NCBI GenBank assembly: GCA_031291615.1
Contig: JARLIS010000010.1
Span: forward strand, 124,001 to 188,000
Length of the DNA stretch: 64,000 bases
Source: Parvibaculum sp.
GTDB taxonomy: Bacteria > Pseudomonadota > Alphaproteobacteria > Parvibaculales > Parvibaculaceae
Reading direction: 5' to 3'
Positions 39,578 to 49,205 of the stretch are shown in pieces. Under the pieces are notes generated by a model. The model was not told where the DNA came from, ran no database searches, and saw only the letters and a program-made list of their open reading frames with translations. Numbering within the stretch: the stretch's first letter is position 1; every line of letters begins with the position of its first letter. Made by a program: the position numbers and the translations under genes.

Positions 39578-40168
39578 ATGGGCAAGGCGCGCAGCGAGCA
39601 GCGCAAACGCTGGACGGGCGGCGAGGTCGACGCCGATCCCTTCCTGTTGCCTCAACGGGTGACGCTGCCGGCATCTTCCTTGTCCGGCCGCCTCTTCGGT
39701 TTCATCCGCTATGTGACCATTTACAAGGATGCGGTGAAGGCGACGGATTCCTCTCCCATCCTCGGGCCCTTCGTCTGGGATGCGCCCATGTCGGCCTATA
39801 GCGGCGTTGCGCTGCGCGTCGGCTGGCGCGATGCGGCCCGCAGCGAGCCCGTGCTTCTCGTCCAGCTCCTCCACGCCGAAGACGAGAGCCGCTCAGTCGT
39901 GCTGCATGCCTCGTTCGACGGTGCCGACGTCGCCGCGCGCTGGCGCTCCTGGGGCCGCGTGTTGTCGCTGCCTCTGCTGCTCGAAGACCGCGCAGGCGAA
40001 TTGCAGGAAGCCGAGCGCCGCCTCGGTTCGCTGCGTATCGACACGGCCCAGCCTCACGCAGGCGCAAATCCGCTTTCCGCCCGCCGACCGCTCACCTTCG
40101 GCGCCACCGGCCGCCCGCGCCTCTGGCCGCAACGGCTGGCGGCCGGCACGCGACCGCTCGCTTATTGA
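39578..40168 (+). CDS. DUF6101-like protein of unknown function
   Basis: A 196-residue protein with basic N- and C-termini and a core containing APMSAYSGVALRVGWRDAA and LLVQLLHAEDESRSVVLHA. The pattern of a polar N-terminus, a PxSAYxGVAxR block and a final RRPL region resembles DUF6101 proteins of the Hyphomicrobiales. GGAGAAG lies upstream of the start. No function is known. It is a single gene followed by a REP-like repeat. Confidence 0.65.
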   Translation: MGKARSEQRKRWTGGEVDADPFLLPQRVTLPASSLSGRLFGFIRYVTIYKDAVKATDSSPILGPFVWDAPMSAYSGVALRVGWRDAARSEPVLLVQLLHAEDESRSVVLHASFDGADVAARWRSWGRVLSLPLLLEDRAGELQEAERRLGSLRIDTAQPHAGANPLSARRPLTFGATGRPRLWPQRLAAGTRPLAY

Positions 40169-40169
40169 G

Positions 40170-40292
40170 CCTTGGGGCCTCGCCCTTCGAGACGGCTGCT
40201 CGCGCAGCCTCCTCAGGGTGAGGCGCAAACCGGAAATGAATCGTCATCCTGAGGAGCGAACCGGAGGTTCGCGTCTCGAAGGATCAGAGTTT
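40170..40292. repeat. Nested inverted-repeat element (extended REP type)
   Basis: CCTTCGAGACG (40184-40194) pairs with CGTCTCGAAGG (40272-40282), and inside it CCTCAGG (40211-40217) pairs with CCTGAGG (40248-40254). The TCATCCTGAGGAGC core is a widespread alphaproteobacterial intergenic repeat. It fills the gap between two convergent genes and touches the end of the enoyl-CoA hydratase gene. Confidence 0.75.
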
Positions 40293-41069
40293 TGAAAAAT
40301 CCGCCGGACGCTTCTCGAAGAAGGCGCTGATCGCTTCCTTCACTTCCGCCGAGCGCAGCTGCGCGCCGAAATGCGCGGCTTCCGCCTGCGACTGGGCCGC
40401 GACGAGCGCGCGATCCTTGCCCTTCAGCAAAGCCTTGGTGATCCTGACCGCATTCGGCGCCTTGGCGGCGAGCGCCTGGGCGCGCGCCAGCGCCTCGCCG
40501 GGCAAGGCATTGTCCGGGAAGACTTCGGCGACGATGCCGAGCGCCTCGGCCTTTTCCGCGCCGATCTTCTTGCCGGTAAGGAAGAGATCGGTCGCCTTCT
40601 GCATGCCGATGAGACGCGGCAGCAGAAGCGTCGAGCCTGCTTCCGGCACGAGGCCGAGATTGACGAAAGGCATCTGGAAGGTCGCGCTCGCGCCCGCATA
40701 GACGAGATCGCAGTGAAGCAGCATCGTCACGCCGACGCCGACCGCGAGCCCGTTCACCGCCGCGATGAGGGGTTTTTCCGCCGCCGCGATGTTTTCGAGG
40801 AAGCGCGTGACATGGGGCTTCGTCTCGGGCTTGGCGTCGACCGGCGTCGCGCCCGCCTTGGCGAAATCGGCAAGATCGTTGCCCGCGGTAAAGGCGTCGC
40901 CCGTCGCGGTGATGAGCGTCACGCGGATGTTCGGATCGCGCTCCGCCCGTTCGATGCCGTCGGCCAGCGCCCCGTACATCTCCGGCGTCAGCGCATTCTT
41001 CTTGTCGGGACGGTTGAGCGTCAGCGTCTGAACGCCTTTTTCGAGCGAGACGATCACGTGTTCGGTCAT
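40284..41069 (-). CDS. Enoyl-CoA hydratase/isomerase family protein
   Basis: A 261-residue crotonase-fold protein that probably hydrates or isomerises an enoyl-CoA. Oxyanion-hole segments are GDAFTAGNDLADF and NGLAVGVGVTMLLHCDL; the Glu expected in hydratases near FVNLGLVPEAGSTLLLPR is present. The C-terminus ends FFEKRPADF. The ATG at 41069 follows AGGAGA. The substrate is not known. Confidence 0.9.
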   Translation of the reverse strand: MTEHVIVSLEKGVQTLTLNRPDKKNALTPEMYGALADGIERAERDPNIRVTLITATGDAFTAGNDLADFAKAGATPVDAKPETKPHVTRFLENIAAAEKPLIAAVNGLAVGVGVTMLLHCDLVYAGASATFQMPFVNLGLVPEAGSTLLLPRLIGMQKATDLFLTGKKIGAEKAEALGIVAEVFPDNALPGEALARAQALAAKAPNAVRITKALLKGKDRALVAAQSQAEAAHFGAQLRSAEVKEAISAFFEKRPADFSKL

Positions 41070-41254
41070 TTGGGCATCTCCTGTCCGCAAATCCTCCTCC
41101 TGGTTCTGCCGGAACCTTCCGCCGCCCGCAAAGTCCAATTTTGCAAAGCGGGTTCCCAAAAAAGACTATCTGGCGACGGCGAGACTACGCATCTCTACGC
41201 ATGAAGCGGCGCCGCAGCTTCTGCTAGGCTTTACCCAACAACGAGGAGGCCATC

Positions 41255-41836
41255 ATGTCGGACCGGAGCCTGAACGACGCCGCCGCGTCGGTTGCCGATA
41301 CCATCCACCGCTATCGCAAGCGCTACATCGTGGCCGGAGCGGCGCTCATTATCGGCGGCCTCTTTTCGATCGCCTTCCCCTTCATCGGCACGCTGGCGGC
41401 GGCGATCTTCGTCGGCTGGGTGCTGGTGATGTCGGGAGTCGTCGAGCTCGCCCATGCTTTTTCGGTCAGGGGCGCGCCGGCCATCGTGCTCAACGCCGTT
41501 GCGGGCCTCCTGAGCCTTGGCGTCGGCGTTCTGGTTCTCGCCAATCCCGTCGCCGGAGCCTATAGCCTGACGCTTTTTCTGGCGGCCTTTCTGGCGGCGG
41601 ACGGCGTGGTCAAGATTCTCTCGGCGACCCAGATCCGGTCTTTTCCGGGCTGGAGCTGGATTCTTGTGAACGGTGTTTCAAGTCTTCTGCTTGCAGCCGT
41701 CCTGCTCTGGCTCCTGCCGGAAGCCTCGCTTTACGCGCTGGGCATATTGCTCGGCATCGACCTGCTGGTCGGGGGCTCGACCCTGCTGTTGATCGCCTCG
41801 GCGGCCAAGAATCTGGTCGACATCATAAAAAAATGA
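41255..41836 (+). CDS. HdeD-family (DUF308) membrane protein
   Basis: A 193-residue protein with about six membrane helices in three hairpins (for example AALIIGGLFSIAFPFIGTLA, and the repeated GLLSLGVGVLVLANPVAG), typical of the HdeD acid-resistance family. AGGAGG precedes the ATG. The role is unknown. It ends 12 bp before the convergent methyltransferase. Confidence 0.88.
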   Translation: MSDRSLNDAAASVADTIHRYRKRYIVAGAALIIGGLFSIAFPFIGTLAAAIFVGWVLVMSGVVELAHAFSVRGAPAIVLNAVAGLLSLGVGVLVLANPVAGAYSLTLFLAAFLAADGVVKILSATQIRSFPGWSWILVNGVSSLLLAAVLLWLLPEASLYALGILLGIDLLVGGSTLLLIASAAKNLVDIIKK

Positions 41837-41848
41837 ATGTGGGTTCAA

Positions 41849-42499
41849 CTATACGACGCGCCAGACGCTCGTATTGCGGACGTCCGTATCTTCAAGCTCC
41901 CGCGTCGTCTTGACGGCATAGGAAACGAGCTTGTCGAGGCCGGACTTCGGCAGATAGGTCCGGCCCGGATCGCCGATATAAGCCGCCGCGCCGCCATCGA
42001 CCAAAGAGTGAACCCAAGATTCTATTCTTTCGGCGAGAGGCCGCTCATAGCACATGTCGCCGATGAGGATCACATCCCAGCCCGCATTGGCCGCGCCGAC
42101 AATGTCCTCGGTCGTCACATCAAGTGAAACGCCATTCACTTCCGCATTGAGCCTGATCGCCGCCGCGGCGAATCCGTCAATATCCGCGCAAAGAACTGAA
42201 CTTGCGTTCGCTTTCATCGCGGCAATGCCGATAAGGCCCGAGCCCGATCCGAAATCGAGGACGCGCTTTCCGGCCACCGTTTCGGGATGGTCGAGAATAT
42301 AGCGGGCAAGCGCCTGACCGCCCGCCCAGGCAAAGGCCCAGAAGGGCGGGGGCAGCCCGCTTTTCTCCAGCTCCTCCTCCGTCATCTGCCAGATGGGAAC
42401 GATTTCGGTGGCGAGATGAAGCCTGATCTCGGGAATGAGCGGCGGCTCATGCAGCGCCGTATTGGCGCGAATGAACGAAGTGGCGTCGCCGTCCGTCAT
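41849..42499 (-). CDS. SAM-dependent methyltransferase, ETF-beta lysine methyltransferase type
   Basis: A 216-residue class I methyltransferase. It has the SAM loop VLDFGSGSGLIGIAAMKA and the motif GDMCYERPLA where METTL20 and its bacterial relatives have D-M-x-Y. The N-terminal PLIPEIRLHLATEIVPIWQ and PPPFWAFAWAGGQALARYI are also characteristic. These enzymes trimethylate lysines of the electron-transfer flavoprotein beta subunit. Its start overlaps the ribF stop by 4 bp. Other substrates (ribosomal proteins) cannot be ruled out. Confidence 0.8.
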   Translation of the reverse strand: MTDGDATSFIRANTALHEPPLIPEIRLHLATEIVPIWQMTEEELEKSGLPPPFWAFAWAGGQALARYILDHPETVAGKRVLDFGSGSGLIGIAAMKANASSVLCADIDGFAAAAIRLNAEVNGVSLDVTTEDIVGAANAGWDVILIGDMCYERPLAERIESWVHSLVDGGAAAYIGDPGRTYLPKSGLDKLVSYAVKTTRELEDTDVRNTSVWRVV

Positions 42500-43467
42500 T
42501 TGAGCGCGGCGGTGGCGAAGCTCTGCGCGGGAAGGGCGGCGAGCACTTGCCGGGCCTTGTCGCTGTCGCGCGCGATCTGCGCCTTCAACGCGTCGAGCCC
42601 GTCGAACTTCTGTTCGGGCCGCAGATAGTCGATGAAGGAAACGGCCATGTGATGGCCGTATATGTCGCCCTCGAAATCGAAGATGTGCACTTCGAGCAGA
42701 ATGTCCTTCTTGTCGAAGGTCGGCCGCCGCCCGAGATTGGCGACGCCGTCATAAAGCCCTTTATGCGGACCGTCCTCGATCTCGATCTTGACCGCATAGA
42801 CGCCGAGCGCGGGCTTCACATGTTCTTCAAGTGACAAGTTGGCCGTTGGAAAGCCGATGGTGCGGCCGCGCCGGTCGCCGGGCTGCACCAGCGTTTCAAC
42901 CGTCCACCAATGGCCGAGCAGATCGGCCGCGCCGCGCGGATCGCCGGCGGCGAGTTTCTCGCGGATGCGCGTCGAGGAATAGGCCTCGCCGTCGCGCGAA
43001 ACCTCCTCGACGATCGACGTGCCGAAGCCTTCTTCCTTGCCCATATAGGCAAGCGTCGCGGCGTCGCCCGCGCGGCCCTTGCCGAAACGGAAATCATAAC
43101 CGGCGACGATATGCGTGACATGCAATCCGTTGACGAGCACGTCGAGCACGAATTCCGGCGCGAGCTTCTTCGCCATCGCCGCATCGAAGGGTACGGCCGC
43201 CAGAATATCGACGCCGAGCTTTTCGAGAAGCCGCGCCTTGGTGCGGAAAGTCGTCAGGCGGAAAAAGGGTTCGTCGGGAAAAAAGAACTGCTTGGGATGC
43301 GGCTCGAAGACGAGCACGCCGAGCGGTGCGCCGATTTCCCTGGCGACACGCGCCGCCTCTGCGATCACCTGCTGGTGGCCGCGATGCACGCCGTCGAAAT
43401 TGCCGAGCGCATAGACGCCGCCTTGAAGCGCCGGTGGAACCTGCTCGTAATGGCGGAGGATCTTCAT
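42496..43467 (-). CDS. ribF: Bifunctional riboflavin kinase / FAD synthetase
   Basis: Makes FMN and then FAD. The 323-residue protein has an N-terminal nucleotidyltransferase domain (GNFDGVHRGHQQVI) and a C-terminal riboflavin kinase domain beginning near RGRTIGFPTANLSL. It is cytosolic. It overlaps both neighbours by 4 bp: the MaoC-like gene upstream and the methyltransferase downstream. In most alphaproteobacteria ileS follows ribF; here it does not. Confidence 0.96.
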   Translation of the reverse strand: MKILRHYEQVPPALQGGVYALGNFDGVHRGHQQVIAEAARVAREIGAPLGVLVFEPHPKQFFFPDEPFFRLTTFRTKARLLEKLGVDILAAVPFDAAMAKKLAPEFVLDVLVNGLHVTHIVAGYDFRFGKGRAGDAATLAYMGKEEGFGTSIVEEVSRDGEAYSSTRIREKLAAGDPRGAADLLGHWWTVETLVQPGDRRGRTIGFPTANLSLEEHVKPALGVYAVKIEIEDGPHKGLYDGVANLGRRPTFDKKDILLEVHIFDFEGDIYGHHMAVSFIDYLRPEQKFDGLDALKAQIARDSDKARQVLAALPAQSFATAALK

Positions 43468-43913
43468 CGGGCCTTGTCGCCCTTTTCAGCCCGGCCCGGC
43501 ACCATCACCAGCGCCTCGCCGTCGATGACCAGCGTTTCGCCCACATGCGCCGCGCAGGCGATGGTGGCGCGGCGCTTTTCGCGGTCGAGCGCGGAGACGC
43601 GCGCCGTCGCCGTCACCACGTCGCCCGGCTTCACGGGCGCGCGAAAGCGCAGGCTCTGCGACATGTAGATGGCGCCCGGTCCCGGCAGCCGGGTTCCGAT
43701 GACCGCCGAGATGAGGCTTGCCGACAACATGCCATGCGCGATGCGCCCGCCGAAGCGCGTGGCGCTCGCATAAGCCTCGTCGAGATGCACGGGATTGGTG
43801 TCGCCCGAAATGCCCGCATAGGCGACGATATCGGCGTCGCTGATCGTCTTCGAGAAAGACGCTTCCATGCCTTCTTCGAGGTCTTCGATGGCGTAGCCGG
43901 CGAAATCGGTCAT
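43464..43913 (-). CDS. MaoC-like (R)-specific enoyl-CoA hydratase
   Basis: A 149-residue hot-dog-fold hydratase. The active-site Asp and His are in YAGISGDTNPVHLDEAYA, followed by GRIAHGMLSASL. Members hydrate trans-2-enoyl-CoA to (R)-3-hydroxyacyl-CoA for fatty acid or PHA metabolism. The start at 43913 (MTDFAGYAIEDLEEGM) is chosen; the longer frame enters the upstream gap. It overlaps ribF by 4 bp. A role in the acyl-CoA metabolism seen elsewhere in the window is plausible. Confidence 0.88.
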   Translation of the reverse strand: MTDFAGYAIEDLEEGMEASFSKTISDADIVAYAGISGDTNPVHLDEAYASATRFGGRIAHGMLSASLISAVIGTRLPGPGAIYMSQSLRFRAPVKPGDVVTATARVSALDREKRRATIACAAHVGETLVIDGEALVMVPGRAEKGDKAR

Positions 43914-44002
43914 GAACGGCCCTTGGGGGGTTCGAGGCGCGCGCACTTTATCCCGTGCAGGCGCGAAATCACAAGAGATGAAGACTGGTTCAGTCGAGGC
44001 CT

Positions 44003-44869
44003 TTACCAGCGAAGCCGCGCCATGGCCGCGACCGGCTGGATATGCGCATCGGCGCATACTTTGGCGACGAGCGCAGCATCGGGATGCTCCGCGTCGGGCC
44101 CGCAATCCTTGGCGGCGATGCCGCCCGTGATGAAGAGCGCGTCGATACCTTGCCCGGCTGCGCCCTTCATATCGGTCGCAAGCCCGTCGCCGACGGCGAG
44201 GATATGCGTGTCGGGAATGGGCCTGCCCGCCATCTCCATCAATTTCTGCCGCGCGACGCCGTAGATCGGCCCATGCGGCTTGCCGAAATAGGTGACGCTG
44301 CCGCCAAGCTCCTCATAGAGCCGCGCCAATGCGCCTGCGCAATAGATGTGGCGGTGTCCGCGCTCGACCACGATGTCGGGATTGGCGCAGACCATGGGCA
44401 GCCGCTTGTCGACAAGCCGCATGAACTGCGCGCGATAATCTTCCGGCCCTTCGACCTCGTCGTTGAAGGGGCCGGTCACGAGAACGAAGGCCGCATGATC
44501 TTCGTCGACCTGGGCGACGCCCGTGCCCTCGAACAGAGCCAAATCGCGCTCCGGCCCGATGTAATAGGCGTTGCGGCCGAGCGTATGCTTGGCCATATGC
44601 TCGCGCGTCGCATCGCCCGAAGTGAGAATGCCGTCATAGGCGCTGGCGCCGATGCTCATGCGCTCCAGCATCGCCGGAAGCGCGGTCGAAGGACGCGGCG
44701 CATTCGAGAGCAGCAGAACCAGCCCGCCTTTCGCGCGAAAGGCATGCAGCGCCGCGGCGGCGCCCGGATAGGCTTCATGCCCGTTATGCAGCACGCCCCA
44801 GACGTCGCAGAGCAGCGCGTCGTAGCGATCCGCAAGGGCGGAGAAATGATCGAGAAGAGGAACGCTCAT
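44003..44869 (-). CDS. HAD-superfamily hydrolase (TIGR01459 type)
   Basis: A 288-residue HAD IIA phosphatase-like protein. Motif I is DALLCDVWGVLHNG, motif II SNAPRPS, and motif III/IV YFGKPHGPIYGVAR plus AVGDGLATDMKGA. This alphaproteobacterial subfamily often lies near ribF; the substrate is unknown. The start overlaps the rsmD stop by 4 bp (44866-44869). Confidence 0.88.
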   Translation of the reverse strand: MSVPLLDHFSALADRYDALLCDVWGVLHNGHEAYPGAAAALHAFRAKGGLVLLLSNAPRPSTALPAMLERMSIGASAYDGILTSGDATREHMAKHTLGRNAYYIGPERDLALFEGTGVAQVDEDHAAFVLVTGPFNDEVEGPEDYRAQFMRLVDKRLPMVCANPDIVVERGHRHIYCAGALARLYEELGGSVTYFGKPHGPIYGVARQKLMEMAGRPIPDTHILAVGDGLATDMKGAAGQGIDALFITGGIAAKDCGPDAEHPDAALVAKVCADAHIQPVAAMARLRW

Positions 44870-45447
44870 GCCTTGTCTTCGCTCGCGAGTTTCAGAAAGG
44901 TGATCTCTGCGATGCCGTATTTCCGCCGGTCGACTTCCTCGAAGCCCTCGGGCGCGGCGAACTTCGTCTCGGCGCTTTCCTCGACGACGCAAAGCGCATG
45001 CGGTTCGAGCCAGCCGCCGTCGCGGGCCGAAACGAGCGCGCGTTCGGCAAGGCCCTTGCCATAAGGCGGATCGGCAAAGAGAAGCGAGAAGGCAGGCCCC
45101 ACGCTGCCGGGCCGCGGCCCGAGCGCGGTGGCGTCGCGCTTGTAGAGCTTGGCGTTGCCCGTGAGGCCGAGTGTTTCCATGTTCTCGCGGATGGCGGCGC
45201 GCGCTTCCGCCAGCTCGTCGACGAAAAGTGCGAAGCTCGCGCCGCGCGAAATGGCCTCGATGCCCAGCGCACCTGTCCCTGCGAAAAGATCGAGCACGCG
45301 GCAACCGTCGAGATCGAATTCGCCGAAATCGTGATGCGCGAGAATGTTGAACAGCGCCTCGCGCACGCGGTCGCTGGTCGGGCGCACGAGCTGACCCTCG
45401 GGCGAGGCTATGGCGCGCCCCTTGTGAATGCCGCCGACAATCCTCAT
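44866..45447 (-). CDS. rsmD: 16S rRNA (guanine-966-N2) methyltransferase
   Basis: Methylates G966 of 16S rRNA in the assembled 30S subunit. The 193-residue protein begins [18 protein letters not shown] and has SAM motif [19 protein letters not shown] and the catalytic [15 protein letters not shown]. It is cytosolic. It overlaps rluB and the HAD gene by 4 bp each. Confidence 0.95.
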   Translation of the reverse strand: MRIVGGIHKGRAIASPEGQLVRPTSDRVREALFNILAHHDFGEFDLDGCRVLDLFAGTGALGIEAISRGASFALFVDELAEARAAIRENMETLGLTGNAKLYKRDATALGPRPGSVGPAFSLLFADPPYGKGLAERALVSARDGGWLEPHALCVVEESAETKFAAPEGFEEVDRRKYGIAEITFLKLASEDKA

Positions 45448-46505
45448 CGCGGCGTCTTGCCCGGCTTGCCGCGCATCTTCTTCAGGTCGCCGCGTGTCTT
45501 CTGCCGCACATTGCCGGGTTTGCCGTCGGTCTTCTTGCCGCCATCCGTCTTCTTGTGGCTGAAGAAACCGCCGCCCGCCTTGCGGCCGCCATCCGACCTT
45601 TGCGGACGCGGCTTCTTGCTGTCGGTTTTGGCGGCGGGTTTTGCCGACGCCTTGCGTTCCGGCGCGGGTGCTGCTTCCGCGCCTTCCATCTTCGCCTTGA
45701 ATTGTTCCGCCTGCGCGCCGAGCTGATCCATCAGCACGCGGTTCGGCACCTGCATCACTTCACCCTCGGCCAGATCGCCGACCTGGAAGGGACCGAAGGA
45801 AAGCCGGATGAGCCGGTTGACTGAAAGCCCGAGCGCGCCCAGCACGCGCTTCACCTCGCGGTGCTTGCCTTCCTTGAGGCCGACGGTGAGCCAGACATTG
45901 GAGCCCTGCACCTTGTCGAGCACGGCCTCGATCGGGCCGTAGCGCACGCCCTCGACCTCGATGCCGTCTTTCAGCTTGTCGAGATCGGCCTGCGTGATCT
46001 CGCCCCAGGCGCGCACGCGATAGCGCCGCGTCCAGCCCGTCGCCGGCAATTCGAGCAGCCGGGCGAGCTCGCCGTCATTGGTGAGAAGCAGCAGACCCTC
46101 GGTATTGATGTCGAGCCGGCCGACCGAAACGACGCGCGGCATATGCGCCGGCAGCCGCTCGAATACGGTGGTGCGCCCTTCGGGGTCTTTTGCGGTCGTC
46201 ACGAGGCCGGCGGGCTTGTGATAGCGCCAGAGCCTTGTCGGTTCGAGGCGCGGCAAAGGCTTGCCGTCGACCACGATCTGGTCGCGGGCGGTGACATTGA
46301 GCGCCGGGCTCGCCAGCACCTTGCCGTTGACCGTCACCTTGCCGTCGAGGATGAGCCTTTCGGCGTCGCGCCGCGAGCAGATGCCCGCCCGCGCAATGAC
46401 CTTGGCGATGCGTTCGCCCTCGCGCTCGCCGCCTTCGGGCGAAGCGGGCGGGGGCGGGGATGAGGGTCGGCGCTGTCCAGCGCGGGCGTTTTTCGGGGCG
46501 TTCAT
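45444..46505 (-). CDS. rluB: rRNA large-subunit pseudouridine synthase B
   Basis: Isomerises a uridine in 23S rRNA (position 2605 in E. coli). The 353-residue protein has an N-terminal S4 RNA-binding domain ([18 protein letters not shown], about residues 35-95) and the RsuA-type catalytic domain with the Asp in [14 protein letters not shown]-terminal tail of about 90 residues is very rich in Lys, Gly and Arg, longer than in the E. coli enzyme, and probably binds RNA. It heads a run of overlapping genes with rsmD and HAD. Confidence 0.93.
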   Translation of the reverse strand: MNAPKNARAGQRRPSSPPPPASPEGGEREGERIAKVIARAGICSRRDAERLILDGKVTVNGKVLASPALNVTARDQIVVDGKPLPRLEPTRLWRYHKPAGLVTTAKDPEGRTTVFERLPAHMPRVVSVGRLDINTEGLLLLTNDGELARLLELPATGWTRRYRVRAWGEITQADLDKLKDGIEVEGVRYGPIEAVLDKVQGSNVWLTVGLKEGKHREVKRVLGALGLSVNRLIRLSFGPFQVGDLAEGEVMQVPNRVLMDQLGAQAEQFKAKMEGAEAAPAPERKASAKPAAKTDSKKPRPQRSDGGRKAGGGFFSHKKTDGGKKTDGKPGNVRQKTRGDLKKMRGKPGKTPR

Positions 46506-46586
46506 GGCCCCTCTTTAGCAGGTGGCGGGAAAGGCCGAAAGGGCAGCCGCTTGACGAATGCGGCGCCCGGCAGGCAGGTTCCGGCC

Positions 46587-47051
46587 ATGAACCCGCCGAA
46601 ACCTGCAGAAACGCCCATGGACCTCGCATTCGCCGAAGCGGAAGCGGCGGCGGCCCGTGGCGAAGTGCCCGTGGGCGCGGTCATTGTCGACCCTTCGGGC
46701 GCCGTCATCGCGGCCGCCGGCAACCGGACGCTTGAACTGAAAGACCCGACCGCTCACGCCGAAATGCTGGCGATCCGGGCGGCCTGCGCGGCAACGGGTT
46801 CAGAAAGGCTGATCGGCTGCGACCTCTATGTGACGCTCGAGCCCTGCCCGATGTGCGCAACGGCGATTTCATTCGCAAGGCTGCGCCGGCTCTATTTCGG
46901 TGCGGCCGACGAAAAGGGCGGCGGCGTCGAGCACGGGGCGCGCATTTTCGCGCAACCGACCTGCCATCATGCGCCCGACGTCTATGGCGGGCTAGGCGAG
47001 CGCCGGGCGGCGGAACTGCTCAAGGGCTTTTTTGCAGCGCGGCGAAGCTGA
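46587..47051 (+). CDS. tadA: tRNA-specific adenosine deaminase
   Basis: Converts A34 to inosine in the wobble position of tRNA-Arg(ACG); usually essential. The 154-residue deaminase has zinc-binding HAEM (PTAHAEMLA) and PCPMCATAISFAR motifs and the catalytic Glu of HAE. I take the ATG at 46587 rather than the upstream TTG at 46551. It diverges from rluB across an 81-bp gap. Confidence 0.94.
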   Translation: MNPPKPAETPMDLAFAEAEAAAARGEVPVGAVIVDPSGAVIAAAGNRTLELKDPTAHAEMLAIRAACAATGSERLIGCDLYVTLEPCPMCATAISFARLRRLYFGAADEKGGGVEHGARIFAQPTCHHAPDVYGGLGERRAAELLKGFFAARRS

Positions 47052-47178
47052 GGCCGCCGGGCAGCGACGATTTGAGTCGTGATTTGCCGAATTGAACCCG
47101 CTACAGTCCCCCCCATTCGCAATTGAGGGGGACGCCGAGGCGCTCCCCATTCGCACGACATTGAGAGAGGGAGAACTC

Positions 47179-48417
47179 ATGGACTTCGAATATTCAGACA
47201 AAACGAAGGAACTCATGGCCCGCCTGGAGCGGTTCATGGACAAGCACATCTATCCGAACGAGAAGACCTATAACGACCAGATGGACGCCTTTCGCGCGAA
47301 GGGCAATCCTTGGCAGGTCCCCCAGATCCTGGAAGACCTGAAGCCGATCGCCAAGGCCGAGGGCCTGTGGAACCTCTTCCTGCCGGAATCCGAGCGTGGC
47401 GGCGGCCTCACCAACATGGAATACGCGCCGCTCTGCGAGATCATGGGCCGCGTCGGCTGGGCGTCGGAAGTCTTCAACTGCTCCGCGCCCGACACCGGCA
47501 ACATGGAAGTGCTGGAGCGTTACGGCTCCGAGCGCCACAAGCGCGAATATCTCGAACCGCTCCTCGACGGCAAGATGCGTTCGGCCTATCTGATGACCGA
47601 GCCCGACGTCGCCTCCTCGGACGCGACCAACGTCTCGACGCGCATCGAGCGCGACGGCAACGAATATGTCATCAACGGCCGCAAGTGGTGGTCGTCGGGC
47701 GTCGGCGATCCGCGCTGCAAGATCGCGGTCGTCATGGGCAAGACGGACCCCAAGGCCGACACCTATCGCCAGCAGTCGCAGATCCTCATGCCGATGGACG
47801 CCAAGGGCGTGAAGGTCGTGCGCATGCTGCCCGTCTTCGGCTATGACGACGCGCCGCACGGCCATGCCGAAGTGATCCTCGAAAACGTCCGCGTTCCCGC
47901 CGAGAACCTGCTTCTCGGCGAAGGCCGCGGCTTCGAGATCAGCCAGGGCCGCCTTGGACCCGGCCGCATCCATCACTGCATGCGCACCATCGGCGTCGCC
48001 GAGCGCGCGCTGGAACTGATGGTGAAGCGTCTCCTCACCCGCGAAGCCTTCGGCAAGAAGATCGCCGAGCATTCGGTCTGGGAAGAGCGCGTCGCCCGCG
48101 CCCGCATCGATATCGAGATGGCGCGCCTCCTGACGCTCAAGGCCGCCTACATGATGGACACGGTGGGCAACAAGGTCGCCCGCGCCGAGATCGCCATGAT
48201 CAAGGTCGCGGCCCCGAACATCGCCCTCAAGGTGATCGACGACGCGATCCAGGCCCATGGCGGCGGCGGCGTCACCACCGACTTCGGCCTCGCCCGCATG
48301 TATTCGGGGATGCGCACGCTGCGCCTCGCCGACGGCCCGGACGAAGTCCATGCCCGCACCATTGCCAAGCTCGAGTACAAGAAATACTCGAACAAGGTGC
48401 GCGCCGCGGCGGAGTAA
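47179..48417 (+). CDS. Acyl-CoA dehydrogenase (ACAD10/11-like)
   Basis: A 412-residue acyl-CoA dehydrogenase. It has [20 protein letters not shown], the FAD-binding [20 protein letters not shown], and the C-terminal [19 protein letters not shown] in place of the usual YGGSNE. These features resemble ACAD10/11. The APH-type phosphotransferase at 51332, homologous to the other part of ACAD10/11, is in the same region. AGGGAGAA precedes the ATG at 47179. A strong terminator follows. Confidence 0.9.
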   Translation: MDFEYSDKTKELMARLERFMDKHIYPNEKTYNDQMDAFRAKGNPWQVPQILEDLKPIAKAEGLWNLFLPESERGGGLTNMEYAPLCEIMGRVGWASEVFNCSAPDTGNMEVLERYGSERHKREYLEPLLDGKMRSAYLMTEPDVASSDATNVSTRIERDGNEYVINGRKWWSSGVGDPRCKIAVVMGKTDPKADTYRQQSQILMPMDAKGVKVVRMLPVFGYDDAPHGHAEVILENVRVPAENLLLGEGRGFEISQGRLGPGRIHHCMRTIGVAERALELMVKRLLTREAFGKKIAEHSVWEERVARARIDIEMARLLTLKAAYMMDTVGNKVARAEIAMIKVAAPNIALKVIDDAIQAHGGGGVTTDFGLARMYSGMRTLRLADGPDEVHARTIAKLEYKKYSNKVRAAAE

Positions 48418-48442
48418 GATCGGGTTCGCCCGAAGCATCGAG

Positions 48443-48471
48443 ACGGCCGGCTCGCCAGAGCCGGCCGTTTT
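48443..48471 (+). terminator. Intrinsic terminator after acyl-CoA dehydrogenase gene
   Basis: An 11-bp perfect stem, ACGGCCGGCTC with GAGCCGGCCGT, and a 4-base loop, followed by TTTT. It starts 26 bp after the stop of the acyl-CoA dehydrogenase gene and precedes the GST gene. Confidence 0.88.
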
Positions 48472-48548
48472 GGTAAAAGAGGGGCTTAAAAGCCCTGCCG
48501 AAAGGCCCATGTCGAAGACAGGGTGGGAATTTTGGGAGAAAGGCGTCC

Positions 48549-49199
48549 ATGGGCATGAAACTTTACAATTCGCAGCTTTCGCCCTTTTCGGCGCGCGTCC
48601 GCATCGCCGCCTACGCCAAGGGCCTCGACATCGAGATCGTCAACGCCTTCACGGACCCCGTGCTGCTCGCCGAACTCGAAAAGATAAATCCCATGCGCAT
48701 GGTGCCGACGCTGGTGAGCGGCTCGCTCGTGCTGCCGGAATCGGAAGTCATCTGCGAATATTTCGAGGATATCGGCCTTGAGCCCTCGCTGCGTCCGGCG
48801 GATGCCGAGGGCAGGGCGCGGATGCGCCTTCTCTCCCGCATCGGCGACCTCTACGTGATGACGCCGATGACCAAACTCTCCGGCCAGATCAGCCCCAAGG
48901 GCCGCGATCTGGCGCTGGTCGAACGCGAGCTTGCCGAGCTTGCGAGCGGCATCGGCTGGCTCGGCCATTATCTCGACGGTTCGCCCTTCGCGGTCGGTGG
49001 CAGGTTCAGCCTTGCCGATTGCACGCTCGCGCCTATCCTTTTCTTCTACGCCCAGATCGGGCCGATGTTCGGCTATGCCGACGTCTTCAAGGACGCGCCG
49101 ACCGTCGGCAGCTATTACAGGTCGCTGAAGAACGATCCGAGCGTCGCCCGCGTGCTCGGCGAAATGGAAGCCGCGCTGCGCAAGGTTCTCGGCGGCTGA
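48549..49199 (+). CDS. Glutathione S-transferase family protein
   Basis: A 216-residue GST with an N-terminal thioredoxin-like domain (MKLYNSQLSPFSARVRIAAY; the catalytic Ser/Cys position is within SPFSARVR), the glutathione-binding LPESEVICEYFEDIG, and an all-helical C-terminal domain. The function is likely detoxification or a dehalogenase-like thiol transfer; the substrate is unknown. GGGAGAAAGG precedes the ATG. Confidence 0.9.
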   Translation: MGMKLYNSQLSPFSARVRIAAYAKGLDIEIVNAFTDPVLLAELEKINPMRMVPTLVSGSLVLPESEVICEYFEDIGLEPSLRPADAEGRARMRLLSRIGDLYVMTPMTKLSGQISPKGRDLALVERELAELASGIGWLGHYLDGSPFAVGGRFSLADCTLAPILFFYAQIGPMFGYADVFKDAPTVGSYYRSLKNDPSVARVLGEMEAALRKVLGG

Positions 49200-49205
49200 A
49201 GCCGT

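Noticed and set aside
46551..46586. Upstream TTG start for tadA
   Set aside because: The added 12 residues have no family support; the ATG at 46587 has AGG at fitting distance.
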